Positions 35,082-43,579 are shown, counted from the first letter of the stretch. The stretch: DNA of 64,000 nucleotides from Rhizobium sp. L43 (GCF_002531725.1 NZ_NWSQ01000002.1:1-64000), one strand, 5' to 3'. Numbers and translations: made by a program. The notes: generated from the sequence alone by a model not told the origin.

Positions 35082-36572
35082 ATGACATCATTGTACTGGA
35101 AGAGTTTTGTCTGGTTTTGCGTGAGCGTCACACTCTCCCATCCGGCATGGTCCGCCGATGGCATCACAATCCCGGCCTATGCGCCGGCGACCGGCGTCGA
35201 GCACGGCTACAGCGTTCAAAAAGCCACCGAAACCGATATGTCGTTCTGGTTCGACAAGCCAGGCGCCTCGGTGACTGTGCGCAGTGCGTTTCGCCAGCGC
35301 ATGACCGTTCTGTCGCGGGATGAAAACGGCATGCGGGTCCGCTGGTCCCTCAGCGCCGATCTGCCGGCAGACATCGCGGGCTCTCCCGACAGCTATCAGA
35401 TGAACCTGCTCTATCGGAATTCGCTGACAGCCTATGGCACCACAACCCTCGAGCTGGAAACGGAGCTGAACGGCCATCCCAACACTCTGTTCGGCGTCGA
35501 TCAGATCCTGGCACATATGCGGGAGATGGCCGCCAATGGGCCGGGTGGGGTCGCCGCAGCAGGCGCCTCCGCGACGCGGGCAAGCGGTGTCGATGACATC
35601 ATCAGCAAAATAGAGCAGAATCCTCTGCAAATCGTGGCCGCCTTGGTGCCGGAGGCATTGCTGCTTGCGACGGGGCAATCCTATCAGGACGAGGTCATGC
35701 AGATCGGCCAGGCCCTGGCGGTGTCGCAAACCGAGGATTATGGCGGTATGGATGTCCCTGTGGTGTCGACCTGGATCCTGGAATCCACCGACGCGGTCTC
35801 GCGCACCGCGACCCTTTCCCTGTCGGACGAATTCGATGCCGCGGCGTTCAGCCAGTCGCAGCAGCCGGCGATCGCAAAGATGATGATGGCTTTCCCCGAC
35901 CGGGTAAAAAATCTTGCCGCCGATCAACTGGCTTCAGTCAAACGCGCCAGCAAGACCCGAAGCGGCAAGTTCGTGGTGTCGCTGGACGATGGTTCGGCGG
36001 TCGAAGCAACCGAGATCATCACCCTCACGACCGGCGGGGCAACGTTCCGCACATATACCCACATCCTGCGCGGGGATATGCCTGCGCGCTTGCCGCTTCC
36101 CACGGCCCTGACGGCAAAGGATCTGCCGACACCCGATCTGCGCGTGGAGCCCCTGCCATCGGCCAAGGCCGAGCCGGGCATCCTGGATGAACTTTCGACA
36201 CCTCCTGCCCCGCCGACGGCATCGCAGGAGACGACCGTTGCCGCAGGCAATGGGGAGGCCAAGGCGATCGCGCCGGTCTCGCTTAAGGTGAAGAGCGCGG
36301 AGATAGTCCGGTCTCCCGTGTCCTCCGACCAGGGCCTGAATATCGTGCTCACCCCGGAAAGCGCCGCCACTTTCCACGATTTCACGCAGGCAGCACTGGG
36401 ACGGCAGACGCAGGTGCTGATCAACGACAAGGTGGTGATGGAACCCTGGATGAGGGAGCCGATCATGGGCGACCACTTTGTTCTGGGGGGAACGGGTGGG
36501 AAAGAGTTGGAGGCGCTCGCCGAACAGTTGCGGATTCCCGAAGCTTCGATTGTCGTGCGGCTGGCCCCGTGA
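35082..36572 (+). CDS. secreted protein with SecD P1-head-like C-terminal domain
   Basis: A 496-residue exported protein (signal peptide with FVWFCVSVTLSHPAWSA). Residues about 25-330 form an unrecognised mostly beta region (repeated VRSAFRQRMTVLSRDENGMRVRW-like strands). After a Pro/Ala-rich linker (about 350-400) the C-terminal 85 residues (LNIVLTPESAATFHDFTQAALGRQ, LINDKVVMEPWMREPIMGDH, LEALAEQLRI) resemble the SecDF P1 head subdomain, which grips translocating proteins. AAAGG precedes the ATG. No membrane helix other than the signal is seen, so it is probably periplasmic. Function unknown. Confidence 0.75.
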   Translation: MTSLYWKSFVWFCVSVTLSHPAWSADGITIPAYAPATGVEHGYSVQKATETDMSFWFDKPGASVTVRSAFRQRMTVLSRDENGMRVRWSLSADLPADIAGSPDSYQMNLLYRNSLTAYGTTTLELETELNGHPNTLFGVDQILAHMREMAANGPGGVAAAGASATRASGVDDIISKIEQNPLQIVAALVPEALLLATGQSYQDEVMQIGQALAVSQTEDYGGMDVPVVSTWILESTDAVSRTATLSLSDEFDAAAFSQSQQPAIAKMMMAFPDRVKNLAADQLASVKRASKTRSGKFVVSLDDGSAVEATEIITLTTGGATFRTYTHILRGDMPARLPLPTALTAKDLPTPDLRVEPLPSAKAEPGILDELSTPPAPPTASQETTVAAGNGEAKAIAPVSLKVKSAEIVRSPVSSDQGLNIVLTPESAATFHDFTQAALGRQTQVLINDKVVMEPWMREPIMGDHFVLGGTGGKELEALAEQLRIPEASIVVRLAP

Positions 36573-36590
36573 GGGCGCCACCAAGCTCTG

Positions 36591-37199
36591 TCATGGATTG
36601 ACCCATCGACTGGCTGCAAGAGCGCCCGTCTCGTCATAGGTCAGCAACGCCCTTCGGTTGCCCTGGCTGCGCAACTGGAACCAGTCCAGCGCCCGGGCGC
36701 GAAAGATCAACAGGCCGAAATGCGGCTTTCCCTTAGCCGCATCCACAGGCTTCGGCAGAGCCGCCTCATCGATGGCGTCAAAGCCAAGCTCGTCGCCAGG
36801 CGGACCGCCGGCATAGGTCATCCCAGTCCAGGCGGAGAGCTTGTCCCAGGCGGCGTTGGCCTGATTGCTGCCGGCGGCATGGCGTTCGACCGTCCCCTGC
36901 AGCCGAAACTGCAGCCGTGTCTGCGCGCAGAAGCCGAGGACCGTGGCATGGGGATTTGCCGAAAGCTCACGCCATTTCGGGCTGCGCATATCGGTGTGAA
37001 ATTCCAGAAGCCGCAACGACCGGTCAGCGCGCCGCAAGACCACCATGCGCGCCTGTGGCCTCGCCTCGGCATCGACCGAGCAGAGGTTCAGGAACCGGAA
37101 ACCCGACTGCGGGTTTGACCCCGCCGCTTCCAGTTCTCGCCATGTCGAAGCGTCTATCTCGGCGAGGTTCGGCGGCACGGCTTCGTGCTCTATCTCCAT
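36591..37199 (-). CDS. pyridoxamine 5'-phosphate oxidase-family flavoprotein
   Basis: A 202-residue PPOX-fold protein (Alr4036-type). The FMN-binding strands are RFLNLCSVDAEARPQARMVVLRRAD and LEFHTDMRSPKW; QFRLQGTVE follows. Unlike PdxH it lacks the R-x-x-L-W-R C-terminal arm that binds pyridoxal phosphate, so it is unlikely to be the pathway enzyme. It lies eight bases after the SDR gene on the same strand and is probably co-transcribed. The electron donor/acceptor is unknown. Confidence 0.83.
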   Translation of the reverse strand: MEIEHEAVPPNLAEIDASTWRELEAAGSNPQSGFRFLNLCSVDAEARPQARMVVLRRADRSLRLLEFHTDMRSPKWRELSANPHATVLGFCAQTRLQFRLQGTVERHAAGSNQANAAWDKLSAWTGMTYAGGPPGDELGFDAIDEAALPKPVDAAKGKPHFGLLIFRARALDWFQLRSQGNRRALLTYDETGALAASRWVNP

Positions 37200-37207
37200 G
37201 ACCTGGC

Positions 37208-37912
37208 TCAGACGGAACGGGTAATGCCGCCATCGACGCGGATGTTCTGGCCGGTGATGTAGCCGGCGCCTTCGGAGAGCAGGAAGGCAACCGTCGCTGC
37301 GATTTCCTCGGCCGTGCCGTAGCGGCCCATCGGCACGCTGTCACGCCGCTCGTCGGTGGCGGGCAGGCTGTCGATCCAACCGGGCAGGACGTTGTTCATG
37401 CGGATGTTCTTGGCCGCATAAGTATCGGCGAAAATCTTGGTGAAGCTCGCCAGCCCTGCTCTCGCAAACGCCGAAGTCGGGAACATCGCCGAAGGCTCGA
37501 AGGCCCATGCCGTCGAGATGTTGACGATGGCGCCGCCGCCTTGCGCCTCCATGATCGGCGCGACCAGCCGGATCGGCCGCACGGCGCTGAGGAAATAGAC
37601 CTCCAAACCCTTGTGCCAGTCCTCGTCCGATATTTCGAGGATCGGCGCACGCGGGCCATGGCCGGCGGAATTGACCAGCGCGTCGATCCGCCCCCATGTC
37701 TTCATCGCCAGATCGACGAGCCGCTTCACATCGTCGTTCTCCAGGTTCGAGCCGGTGACGCCGACACCGCCCAATTCCCTGGCGAGCGCTTCGCCCTTGC
37801 CCGAGGAGGACAGCACCGCAATGCGATAGCCATCCCCAGCGAGTTTTCTGGCCGCGGCGGCGCCCATGCCGGAACCGCCTGCGGTGATGAGAGCGACTTT
37901 TTCGTTCGGCAT
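37208..37912 (-). CDS. SDR-family protein with altered catalytic triad
   Basis: A 234-residue SDR-fold protein. The cofactor loop TAGGSGMG (residues 10-17), NSAGHGP and the C-terminal GYITGQNIRVDGG are intact. The usual Ser-Tyr-Lys triad reads Thr134, Ser147 and Arg151 (ISTAW...TSAFARAGL), so normal SDR proton transfer is not possible by the standard route. It may be a non-classical reductase, or a binding protein. MPNEKVA was chosen as the start (GGAG eight bases before). It is divergent from a LysR regulator and followed by a flavoprotein gene. Confidence 0.85.
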   Translation of the reverse strand: MPNEKVALITAGGSGMGAAAARKLAGDGYRIAVLSSSGKGEALARELGGVGVTGSNLENDDVKRLVDLAMKTWGRIDALVNSAGHGPRAPILEISDEDWHKGLEVYFLSAVRPIRLVAPIMEAQGGGAIVNISTAWAFEPSAMFPTSAFARAGLASFTKIFADTYAAKNIRMNNVLPGWIDSLPATDERRDSVPMGRYGTAEEIAATVAFLLSEGAGYITGQNIRVDGGITRSV

Positions 37913-37993
37913 CAGAGTCTCCAATCGTTGAATTGCGGAGCAGTATGCCAGAGACAGCGCCGACTTTCGCGTCAGAAAGAAACGTGTCAGACT

Positions 37994-38006
37994 GTAGAAA
38001 ATCTAC
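37994..38006. promoter_or_regulatory. LysR-type T-N11-A operator candidate
   Basis: GTAGA-AAA-TCTAC, an inverted repeat within a T-N11-A frame, lies between the SDR and LysR genes, 22 bases before the LysR start. This is the expected place for an autoregulatory LysR box. Confidence 0.5.
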
Positions 38007-38028
38007 TGGATTACCCTCGGAAAAACCA

Positions 38029-38904
38029 ATGGTCCAACCCCGCCGCAAACTGCCGCCGCTGAATGCCCTGCGCGCCTTCGAGGTCTCGGGCCGCAGGTTG
38101 AATTTCCGCGCCGCCGCCGAGGAGCTGGGCGTCTCGCAAGGGGCGGTGGCGCAGCAGGTGCGCGCGCTGGAAGATCAACTCGGCCTGATGTTGTTTCAGC
38201 GGCTGCCGCGCGGCCTGGCTCTGACCCCGCAGGGGGCGGCCTATCTTGCCGATGTGAGCCGCGCCTTCGATACGCTCAACGACGCCACGGGCCGCCTCCT
38301 CGCGCGGCCGGACGCCGTGACGATCAGCGTCACCCCGACGGTCGCCGCCAAGCTGTTGATCCCCCGCCTCGCCGAGCTCAAGGCGGCCCTTCCCGACGTG
38401 GAGCTGCGGACGGTCGCCACCGAGGCGCTGTCCGATTTCGATCGCGATCAGGTGGACATTGCGGTGCGGCTGACCCGCCAGCCTTTTCCGGCCTCCCTGG
38501 AGGCAAGGCTGCTGTTTCGCCAGGAACTCGTCGCCGTCGCCAGCCCCCATCTGGTCAAGGATCTGATCCTTCCGCTGACGGCCGGTGCACTTGGCAAGCT
38601 GCCGCTTCTGCATGACACACTCAGTCCCTGGCCGCTGGTGCTGCAATCGCGCGAGAAGCTGCCGGGTGCGGTGTTCAACCACACGACGCTGGCGCTGGAT
38701 GCCGCCCTCGCCGGCCAGGGCGTCGCCCTGGCCTGCCGGGCTTTCGTGGCGGCGGATCTCGAAGCCGGGCGGCTGGTGCAGGTGACGGATGCGACGACGA
38801 CAATCGAGCCCGACTATTTCCTGATCCGCAAACGCTCGTCATCACAGCGAAAGGCGGTCGATGCGGTATGGCACTGGTGTGCAGCACGGCTGTCGGTCGG
38901 TTAG
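38029..38904 (+). CDS. LysR-family regulator (GcvA-like)
   Basis: A 291-residue LysR regulator. The helix-turn-helix is at residues about 8-65 (LNALRAFEVSGRRLNFRAAAEELGVSQGAVAQQVRALEDQLG), then a LysR substrate domain. PPLNALRAFEVSGR...LNFRAAAEELGVSQGAVAQQ is the GcvA/AmpR-type beginning. The start MVQPRRK was chosen since the in-frame extension upstream runs over the operator and lacks a ribosome site; GGAAA precedes it. It is divergent from the SDR gene and is likely its regulator. Confidence 0.9.
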   Translation: MVQPRRKLPPLNALRAFEVSGRRLNFRAAAEELGVSQGAVAQQVRALEDQLGLMLFQRLPRGLALTPQGAAYLADVSRAFDTLNDATGRLLARPDAVTISVTPTVAAKLLIPRLAELKAALPDVELRTVATEALSDFDRDQVDIAVRLTRQPFPASLEARLLFRQELVAVASPHLVKDLILPLTAGALGKLPLLHDTLSPWPLVLQSREKLPGAVFNHTTLALDAALAGQGVALACRAFVAADLEAGRLVQVTDATTTIEPDYFLIRKRSSSQRKAVDAVWHWCAARLSVG

Positions 38905-38929
38905 GCCAGGCATTTGGAAGCTGATCAGC

Positions 38930-39109
38930 CTATGAGGCGGCGGCCAGAACGATGGCGATAGCAAGCAGCATGGGACCCATCCACTTGAAGTGGCGCACCA
39001 GCGGCGGATTGGCCGGGTAGCCCGGCATCGGCAGATAGCCAAAGCCCACGGATGTCATCCACAGGCCGGCGCAAAACATGATGATTTCATCGATATAGGC
39101 TGCGATCAT
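38930..39109 (-). CDS. 59-residue small membrane protein
   Basis: A short gene with AGGAAGAG directly before its ATG. The translation starts MIAAYIDEIIMFCAGLWMTS, continues with GFGYLPMPGYPANPP and VRHFKWMGPM, and ends in a hydrophobic LLAIAIVLAAAS. Two hydrophobic segments with a Pro/Gly turn suggest a small inner-membrane protein. Codon use is like its neighbours. It lies convergent to the LysR gene, 25 bases from its stop. The function is unknown. Confidence 0.65.
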   Translation of the reverse strand: MIAAYIDEIIMFCAGLWMTSVGFGYLPMPGYPANPPLVRHFKWMGPMLLAIAIVLAAAS

Positions 39110-39151
39110 GGCTCTTCCTGCTTTCGAATGGCGTCGCGATAATCTCTGTCT

Positions 39152-39264
39152 CCGCTAAAGCGCATCGCGATCTTTAGATTCGCTTGGCCACAGTTTAGGT
39201 CTCTGTTTTGCGCATGTCGTGGTCGCAAAGCCGCTGCACGGTTTTGCGCGGCATGCTTTAGCGG
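39152..39264. repeat. 113-bp element with 10-bp inverted ends
   Basis: CCGCTAAAGC (39152-39161) and its complement GCTTTAGCGG (39255-39264) bound a segment holding CGCATCGCGATCTTTAGATT and TTTTGCGCATGTCG. The core resembles the palindrome at 3331. The right end overlaps the last codons and the stop of the adjacent pseudogene. It codes for no transposase, so it is a small non-autonomous repeat. Confidence 0.65.
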
Positions 39265-39813
39265 AGCCGTTCATCATATGCATCGGCACGGGCCAGACGG
39301 AACAGATCGGGATAGAGACCCAACCATAGGGCCAAACCCTGGCGCCGTGTGCCAAAACGCTTGTGCCCTTTCATCATTCGAAAAGCCACATCGCGTTTCG
39401 CGAACAGATGGCCGCGATCGGCTGCCGCCAACAGAATGTCGTCGGCTTCGTCGGCATGCCCCGCCAAATGGGGATGCGCCTCGATCGTCCTGTATTGCCA
39501 ATAGAGCGACGATATCGGGCGATGGTGGTCTTTGCGGAACCATTCCAGCGCGCGTTCGGCGCGTCCCGCGTCGAAATGGCCGAGCCCAAGAGGATTTGCA
39601 GCGGACTCGTCTCCACCATCATAGGCAAGCTGGTAGTGGTGAAGCGATCGGTCCCTGTCCTTTCGAACAGCCTGGCCATACCAATACATCCAGCCAAGCA
39701 CACCATGAGCCCGCAGATCCGGCATTTGCGGCCTCCTCCAGCAGAGGCAAGGCTTCCTTATAACGCTTCTGTTTGTACAATTGCTGGGCCATTTTCTCCT
39801 TCGACGTTGTCAT
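39258..39813 (-). pseudogene. Sel1-like repeat protein, frameshifted
   Basis: MTTSKEKMAQQLYKQKRYKEALPLLEEAANA begins a TPR/Sel1-type protein. At about 39725 the frame shifts by one base and the family-like sequence continues as LRAHGVLGWMYWYGQAVRKD and on to the end (DEADDILLAAADRGHLFAKRD). Removing one G from CCGGA rejoins the two parts. Sel1 proteins act as scaffolds in signalling or toxin-immunity neighbourhoods. The start overlaps the stop of the next gene upstream (ATGA), showing it was translated with it. The stop lies in a repeat element. Confidence 0.7.
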
Positions 39814-40598
39814 GCCAGCATCGCTCCGATCAATTGGACAGCCTCTCTGACCTCAGGGCCGTGACGCTTGTCGAGCCGCTCCGCCAGCCCCCGCCCCAAT
39901 TTCTGCCACCGGTCGAGATGGGTGTCATAGCCGGTTCCCGAAACCAGCCACGGTCCGCTCGAGCCCACGCCGATGGATTTACGGCCCTCGCTGTCCATGA
40001 TCCATTCACAGAGGCGGAGAAGCGCTGCGTCGTCCCATTGGTTCGGGCGACCGAGCGCGAACCACAGCATGGCCAGCCCGAAGAAGGGGATCTCTCCCGC
40101 TTCATGTTAGGGCAGGCGCGGAATCAGCCAGGACAACAGTGACAGAACGTCATCCTCGACGCCCAAGCCGAGGGCTTCCAGGCTGCCGAGCAAATTTATG
40201 AGCGTCTGGTTGCTGCCATAGGAAGCACCGGCGTTGCGCGCGTCGCCGTAGGAGAGGAGGAGAACCGTGCAGGCAAAGGCGCATTGCCTGGATATTCTCG
40301 CCGCCATGCCGGGATCCTGCTGCTGAGGTTCGGACCACCGGGTCAGTTCCAGAACCTCGCGGGGATGCCATTGCAATGGCGACGGCAATTCGTACAGCCG
40401 AACGATGTCGATGAGCCGGGCCAGATGTTCCTCAGTGTCGTTGCCATAGTCGGCGCCCGCGATGATCCGCAGATCGCCTTCATCCAGCAAACCGGCCACG
40501 GTCTTGAGAAGAGAGGTTGGATCGCTTGGTGAAATCGGTGGAACACGCTTTGCGATGCTCTGAAATTCGGCGATTTGCGCCTGGCTTAGTGACGTCAT
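39810..40598 (-). pseudogene. unknown helical protein interrupted by an in-frame stop
   Basis: The first part (MTSLSQAQIAEF...LLSWLIPRLP, 163 residues) meets TAA at 40107, and in the same frame the sequence continues as HEAGEIPFFGLAMLWFALGR and on to IGAMLA. The two parts look like one protein of about 260 residues with a nonsense change (for example CAA to TAA). The ATG at 40070 could restart the second part. No domain is recognised. It overlaps the Sel1-like gene by four bases, suggesting a former two-gene operon. Confidence 0.65.
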
Positions 40599-40816
40599 TG
40601 AAATTTCCGTCTCCGCGACATCTGCCCGACTCCGATCCGGACGCGTCGGATTGGTCCCATTCGCCATCGATCGCGACCTTGAAGCTAAACATTTGGCAGC
40701 CCTTCAGAAAATGTCGAGAGGCTAAACTTAAGGTAGCACGATTGCTTCAAATCCCCTAAGCATCCGATGCATTGCGACGAATACCAGCCCGCCACATCAA
40801 CTCTCAGGAATATTCC

Positions 40817-41338
40817 ATGCACAACGCTAAATTCACTCGCTACGCCGGCTTTTCTGCGTGCGTCGCTTTTGCGGCATTTCAGGCCGAACAGGGCATGGCC
40901 GGTCCGGCCCGTGACAAATTCTTTGACGCGGCGCTGTGCAAACCACCATACACGATGACCTCGGCAATGGAGATCTATGATGCCGCGGAAGCTCTGGCCA
41001 AGCCGGACACCTCGTCGCTCGGTGCGGCGATCTACAAGATCCCGAACCAGATAGGCCGCGACGGCTTCAAATCGACCGAGGTTTTCTTTGCCAGCAACGC
41101 CGTCGGAATATTGGTCGAAGGCCAACGCGCTGACGATCTGGCCGCAAAATACGGGTTGAAGCCCGAGACCTCGGACCTGCTGGGGACATCCACCAAAGGC
41201 TATTCGCGCGAACTTCCGGCAGATCAGCAGCCCGAACCGGGACTTGCCGGCCCCGGCAAGGTCTCGATCGTCGCCCGCCAGGGGGACGCCTTGCCAGGCA
41301 AAACATTGCTGGCATGTGAATTCGTTCAGGATTTCTAA
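40817..41338 (+). CDS. exported protein of unknown function
   Basis: A 173-residue protein with a probable signal peptide (YAGFSACVAFAAFQAEQGMAG). The mature part has DKFFDAALCKPPYTMTSAM and ends in an LLACEFVQDF strand; two cysteines may pair. AGGAA lies seven bases before the ATG at 40817; an in-frame ATG 45 bases earlier lacks such a site. The 3' end overlaps the truncated toxin remnant on the other strand by four bases. No known family. Confidence 0.7.
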   Translation: MHNAKFTRYAGFSACVAFAAFQAEQGMAGPARDKFFDAALCKPPYTMTSAMEIYDAAEALAKPDTSSLGAAIYKIPNQIGRDGFKSTEVFFASNAVGILVEGQRADDLAAKYGLKPETSDLLGTSTKGYSRELPADQQPEPGLAGPGKVSIVARQGDALPGKTLLACEFVQDF

Positions 41339-41475
41339 GAGGCAGCACGCAAGCCCGCAATCGGCACCTCGGCGGCGTTCACCACACGAGTAGCCGCGCG
41401 CGGATTGCGTTCCCCGATGTAGTCACCGACAGCGGCCAGTTCTCGAAGATAACGTCTCGTCCAGACGATGCGCAC
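41335..41475 (-). pseudogene. ParE-type toxin, 3' truncated
   Basis: From a GTG the sequence VRIVWTRRYLRELAAVGDYI followed by GERNPRAATRVVNA is the N-terminal half of a RelE/ParE toxin. After 34 residues it runs into unrelated sequence and stops at 46 residues, against about 95 for intact members. It lies seven bases after the antitoxin remnant, the usual antitoxin-toxin order. Confidence 0.75.
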
Positions 41476-41481
41476 GCTTTG

Positions 41482-41719
41482 TTACGCCGGATTGCATTTA
41501 TTGAGAACGGCAGCGATTTCTTCATCGGCTGCGAATTCGCCTCTGTCCGCGTCCTCAATCCCGGCCTGAACGCCCGCAATCCACTTTTCCTGCCAAGCCA
41601 GAGAACGACCCATGGGCCAGAGCATCCTCGATGATCTGGCTGCGCGTCAATGCCGAACACTCGGCCAGCACATCGATCCGGCGGCTCAGCTCTTCTGCAA
41701 TCTCGACGGTGTTTTTCAT
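41482..41719 (-). pseudogene. CopG/ParD-type antitoxin, frameshifted
   Basis: MKNTVEIAEELSRRIDVLAE and CSALTRSQIIEDALAHG form a ribbon-helix-helix DNA-binding domain. One extra G in GGG at about 41612 shifts the frame; the normal tail (RSLAWQEKWIAGVQAGIEDA, EEIAAVLNKC) continues in the next frame. With the truncated toxin downstream the module is dead unless the shift is a sequencing error. Confidence 0.75.
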
Positions 41720-41842
41720 GGATCTATTCCGTCATGCCCTGTAACCGCCTGCCAAGCCGTTTCAGGCCAAAGTTCGGCCGGACGGCGGATTTGGTCCTGC
41801 CGTTCGAGGCGTTAACGCGTATCTGCAGTGACAGAAGAAAAA

Positions 41843-41919
41843 TGGCGCACCCGAAGAGATTCGAACTCCTGACCCCCAGATTCGTAGTCTGGTGCTCTAT
41901 CCAGCTGAGCTACGGGTGC
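41843..41919 (-). tRNA. tRNA-Arg(ACG)
   Basis: On the minus strand GCACCCG pairs with CGGGTGC as acceptor stem, the D-arm is GCTCAGCTGGATAGAGC, the anticodon stem-loop is CCAGA-CTACGAA-TCTGG with ACG, and the T-arm has GTTCGAATC. CCA is encoded. ACG (read as ICG) serves the common CGN arginine codons. It borders the decayed patch, as expected for an integration hot spot. Confidence 0.95.
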
Positions 41920-42058
41920 GTGCAACTGCGGCGGTGCCGCTTGCGTGGGCGATCCTCTAAATCGTCCTTCGGGACAATGCAAGAGCAATTCTGAAAAAAG
42001 AGCAATTCTGAAAAAATCGCGTCTTTGCCTGTTTGCATCAGCGCCTTCTCAAGGCCTC

Positions 42059-43579
42059 TCACTTTTCGCTGTGCGTCCGGCTGCGGTAATCCTCCAGTGA
42101 AACCGGGCGATCGGGGATCTCGATGCGGAACTGCGTGCCGACCGTCGGTTTTTCCACAAGCGCGATCGTACCGCCATGGGCGAGCACCAGCTCGCGGGCG
42201 ATGGTGAGGCCGAGGCCGGTGCCGCCGGAGCGGGCGGAGCCGCGGAAGGCGGCAAAGAGGTTCTGGCGCGCCTTCAAAGGCATGCCGGGGCCAGTATCAT
42301 CCACGGTGATGCTGACGACGCTGCCGACGCGCTGGGCGGCGACGGTGATGCGCCTGACGGCGCCCGGGGCGGCCTCGCCCGGCGCGGTCAGCGCCTGCAG
42401 CGCGTTGCGGCAGAGATTGTGGATGACCCGGAACAGCTGCTCGCCATCGGCATCGACCTTGAGATCGGCGCCGATCTGCTCGGTGAATTCGATGCCGCTT
42501 TGCGGATCGATCGCCAGCATGTCCTTGACGTCCTGGGTGAGCTCCAAAAGCAGGATATGGCGGCGGCGCGGGGCCGATTCGCTCGCCTTGCCATAGGACA
42601 GCACCTCGGTGGTATAGCCGACGGCGCGGTCGATGGTGCGCAGCAGCTTCGGGGCGAAGCTCTTGACCATCGGATCGTCGACATCGACCAGCCGGTCCGA
42701 CATCAGCTGCGCCGAGGCCAGGATATTGCGCATGTCGTGATTGATCTTGGAGACGGCGAGGCCGAGAGCGGCAAGGTTCTTCTGCTGCTTCAGCGTCTTC
42801 TGCAGCTCCATCTGCATCGAGGTGAGGTTGCGGCCGGCGACCGCCAGCTCGTCGCGGCCGCCGTCGCCGATATAGATATGGGCAGGGTTTTCGGGATCGG
42901 AGGAGAATTGCTGCATGCTGCCGGTCAGCCGGCGGATCGGGCCGATGAGGATGCGGTTGATCGCAAAGAAGATCAGCGTCGCGGTGAAGAGCGAGATCAG
43001 CACCGACAGCAGCAGGACGTTGCGGGAATAGGCAAACATCGCCGTGCGCAGCTGCCTGTCCCTCATCACCACCTCGACGCCGGTATTGGTGTCGCCGACC
43101 GGGCCGTAGACGCGGATCATCCTGGCGCCGCCGAAGATCAAGGTGTCGAGCGCATCGCGGATCGCCGTCATTGGCGGCACGTCGGTGAGATCATAGGCTT
43201 CGTCGACCGAGGTCGGCATATCGGTGGTCGCCAGGAGTCGCGAGGTGCCGTCCTTGCGCAGCACGATCGCCTTGGTGCCGGTCGCCTCCAGCGTTTCCTT
43301 CTGCAGCGCGCGCGGCAGCTCGACCGGCTGCAGCCCGTCGATGACGATGGCGGCGGCGGCGGCCGTGTTCAGCCTCTCCTGCAGCCAGCGGATGCGCATG
43401 CTGGCGACCGAGGGAAAGAAAATCAGGATTTCGGCGAGCATGATGAAGACGACGGTCAGCCAGAGCAGTTTGCCGGACAGGCCGCCGAACATGCCGGCAG
43501 ACGGGCACGGTGCCCTTGCGGCCTCGCCGGCCGCCGGGATTTCCGCCGAAGGATTGTCGCCCTGATCTTGAACAGGCAT
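42059..43579 (-). CDS. membrane sensor histidine kinase
   Basis: A 506-residue sensor kinase. Two membrane helices (about 36-58 and 188-208) bracket a periplasmic domain of roughly 130 residues; a HAMP segment (GPIRRLTGSM) and a short linker follow. The phospho-acceptor is His281 in KINHDMRNILAS, an unusual H-box with H-D-M-R-N. Downstream are the N box (RVIHNLCRNALQAL), G1 (VDDTGPGMP) and G2 (GGTGLGLTIA). No response regulator gene is adjacent, so it is an orphan. The extracytoplasmic signal is unknown. Confidence 0.9.
   Translation of the reverse strand: MPVQDQGDNPSAEIPAAGEAARAPCPSAGMFGGLSGKLLWLTVVFIMLAEILIFFPSVASMRIRWLQERLNTAAAAAIVIDGLQPVELPRALQKETLEATGTKAIVLRKDGTSRLLATTDMPTSVDEAYDLTDVPPMTAIRDALDTLIFGGARMIRVYGPVGDTNTGVEVVMRDRQLRTAMFAYSRNVLLLSVLISLFTATLIFFAINRILIGPIRRLTGSMQQFSSDPENPAHIYIGDGGRDELAVAGRNLTSMQMELQKTLKQQKNLAALGLAVSKINHDMRNILASAQLMSDRLVDVDDPMVKSFAPKLLRTIDRAVGYTTEVLSYGKASESAPRRRHILLLELTQDVKDMLAIDPQSGIEFTEQIGADLKVDADGEQLFRVIHNLCRNALQALTAPGEAAPGAVRRITVAAQRVGSVVSITVDDTGPGMPLKARQNLFAAFRGSARSGGTGLGLTIARELVLAHGGTIALVEKPTVGTQFRIEIPDRPVSLEDYRSRTHSEK

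Noticed and set aside
39830..40105. ATG at 40105 overlapping the TAA as start of a separate downstream gene
   Set aside because: That frame encodes a Ser/Arg/Trp-rich text without features, whereas the other frame continues the upstream protein sensibly.
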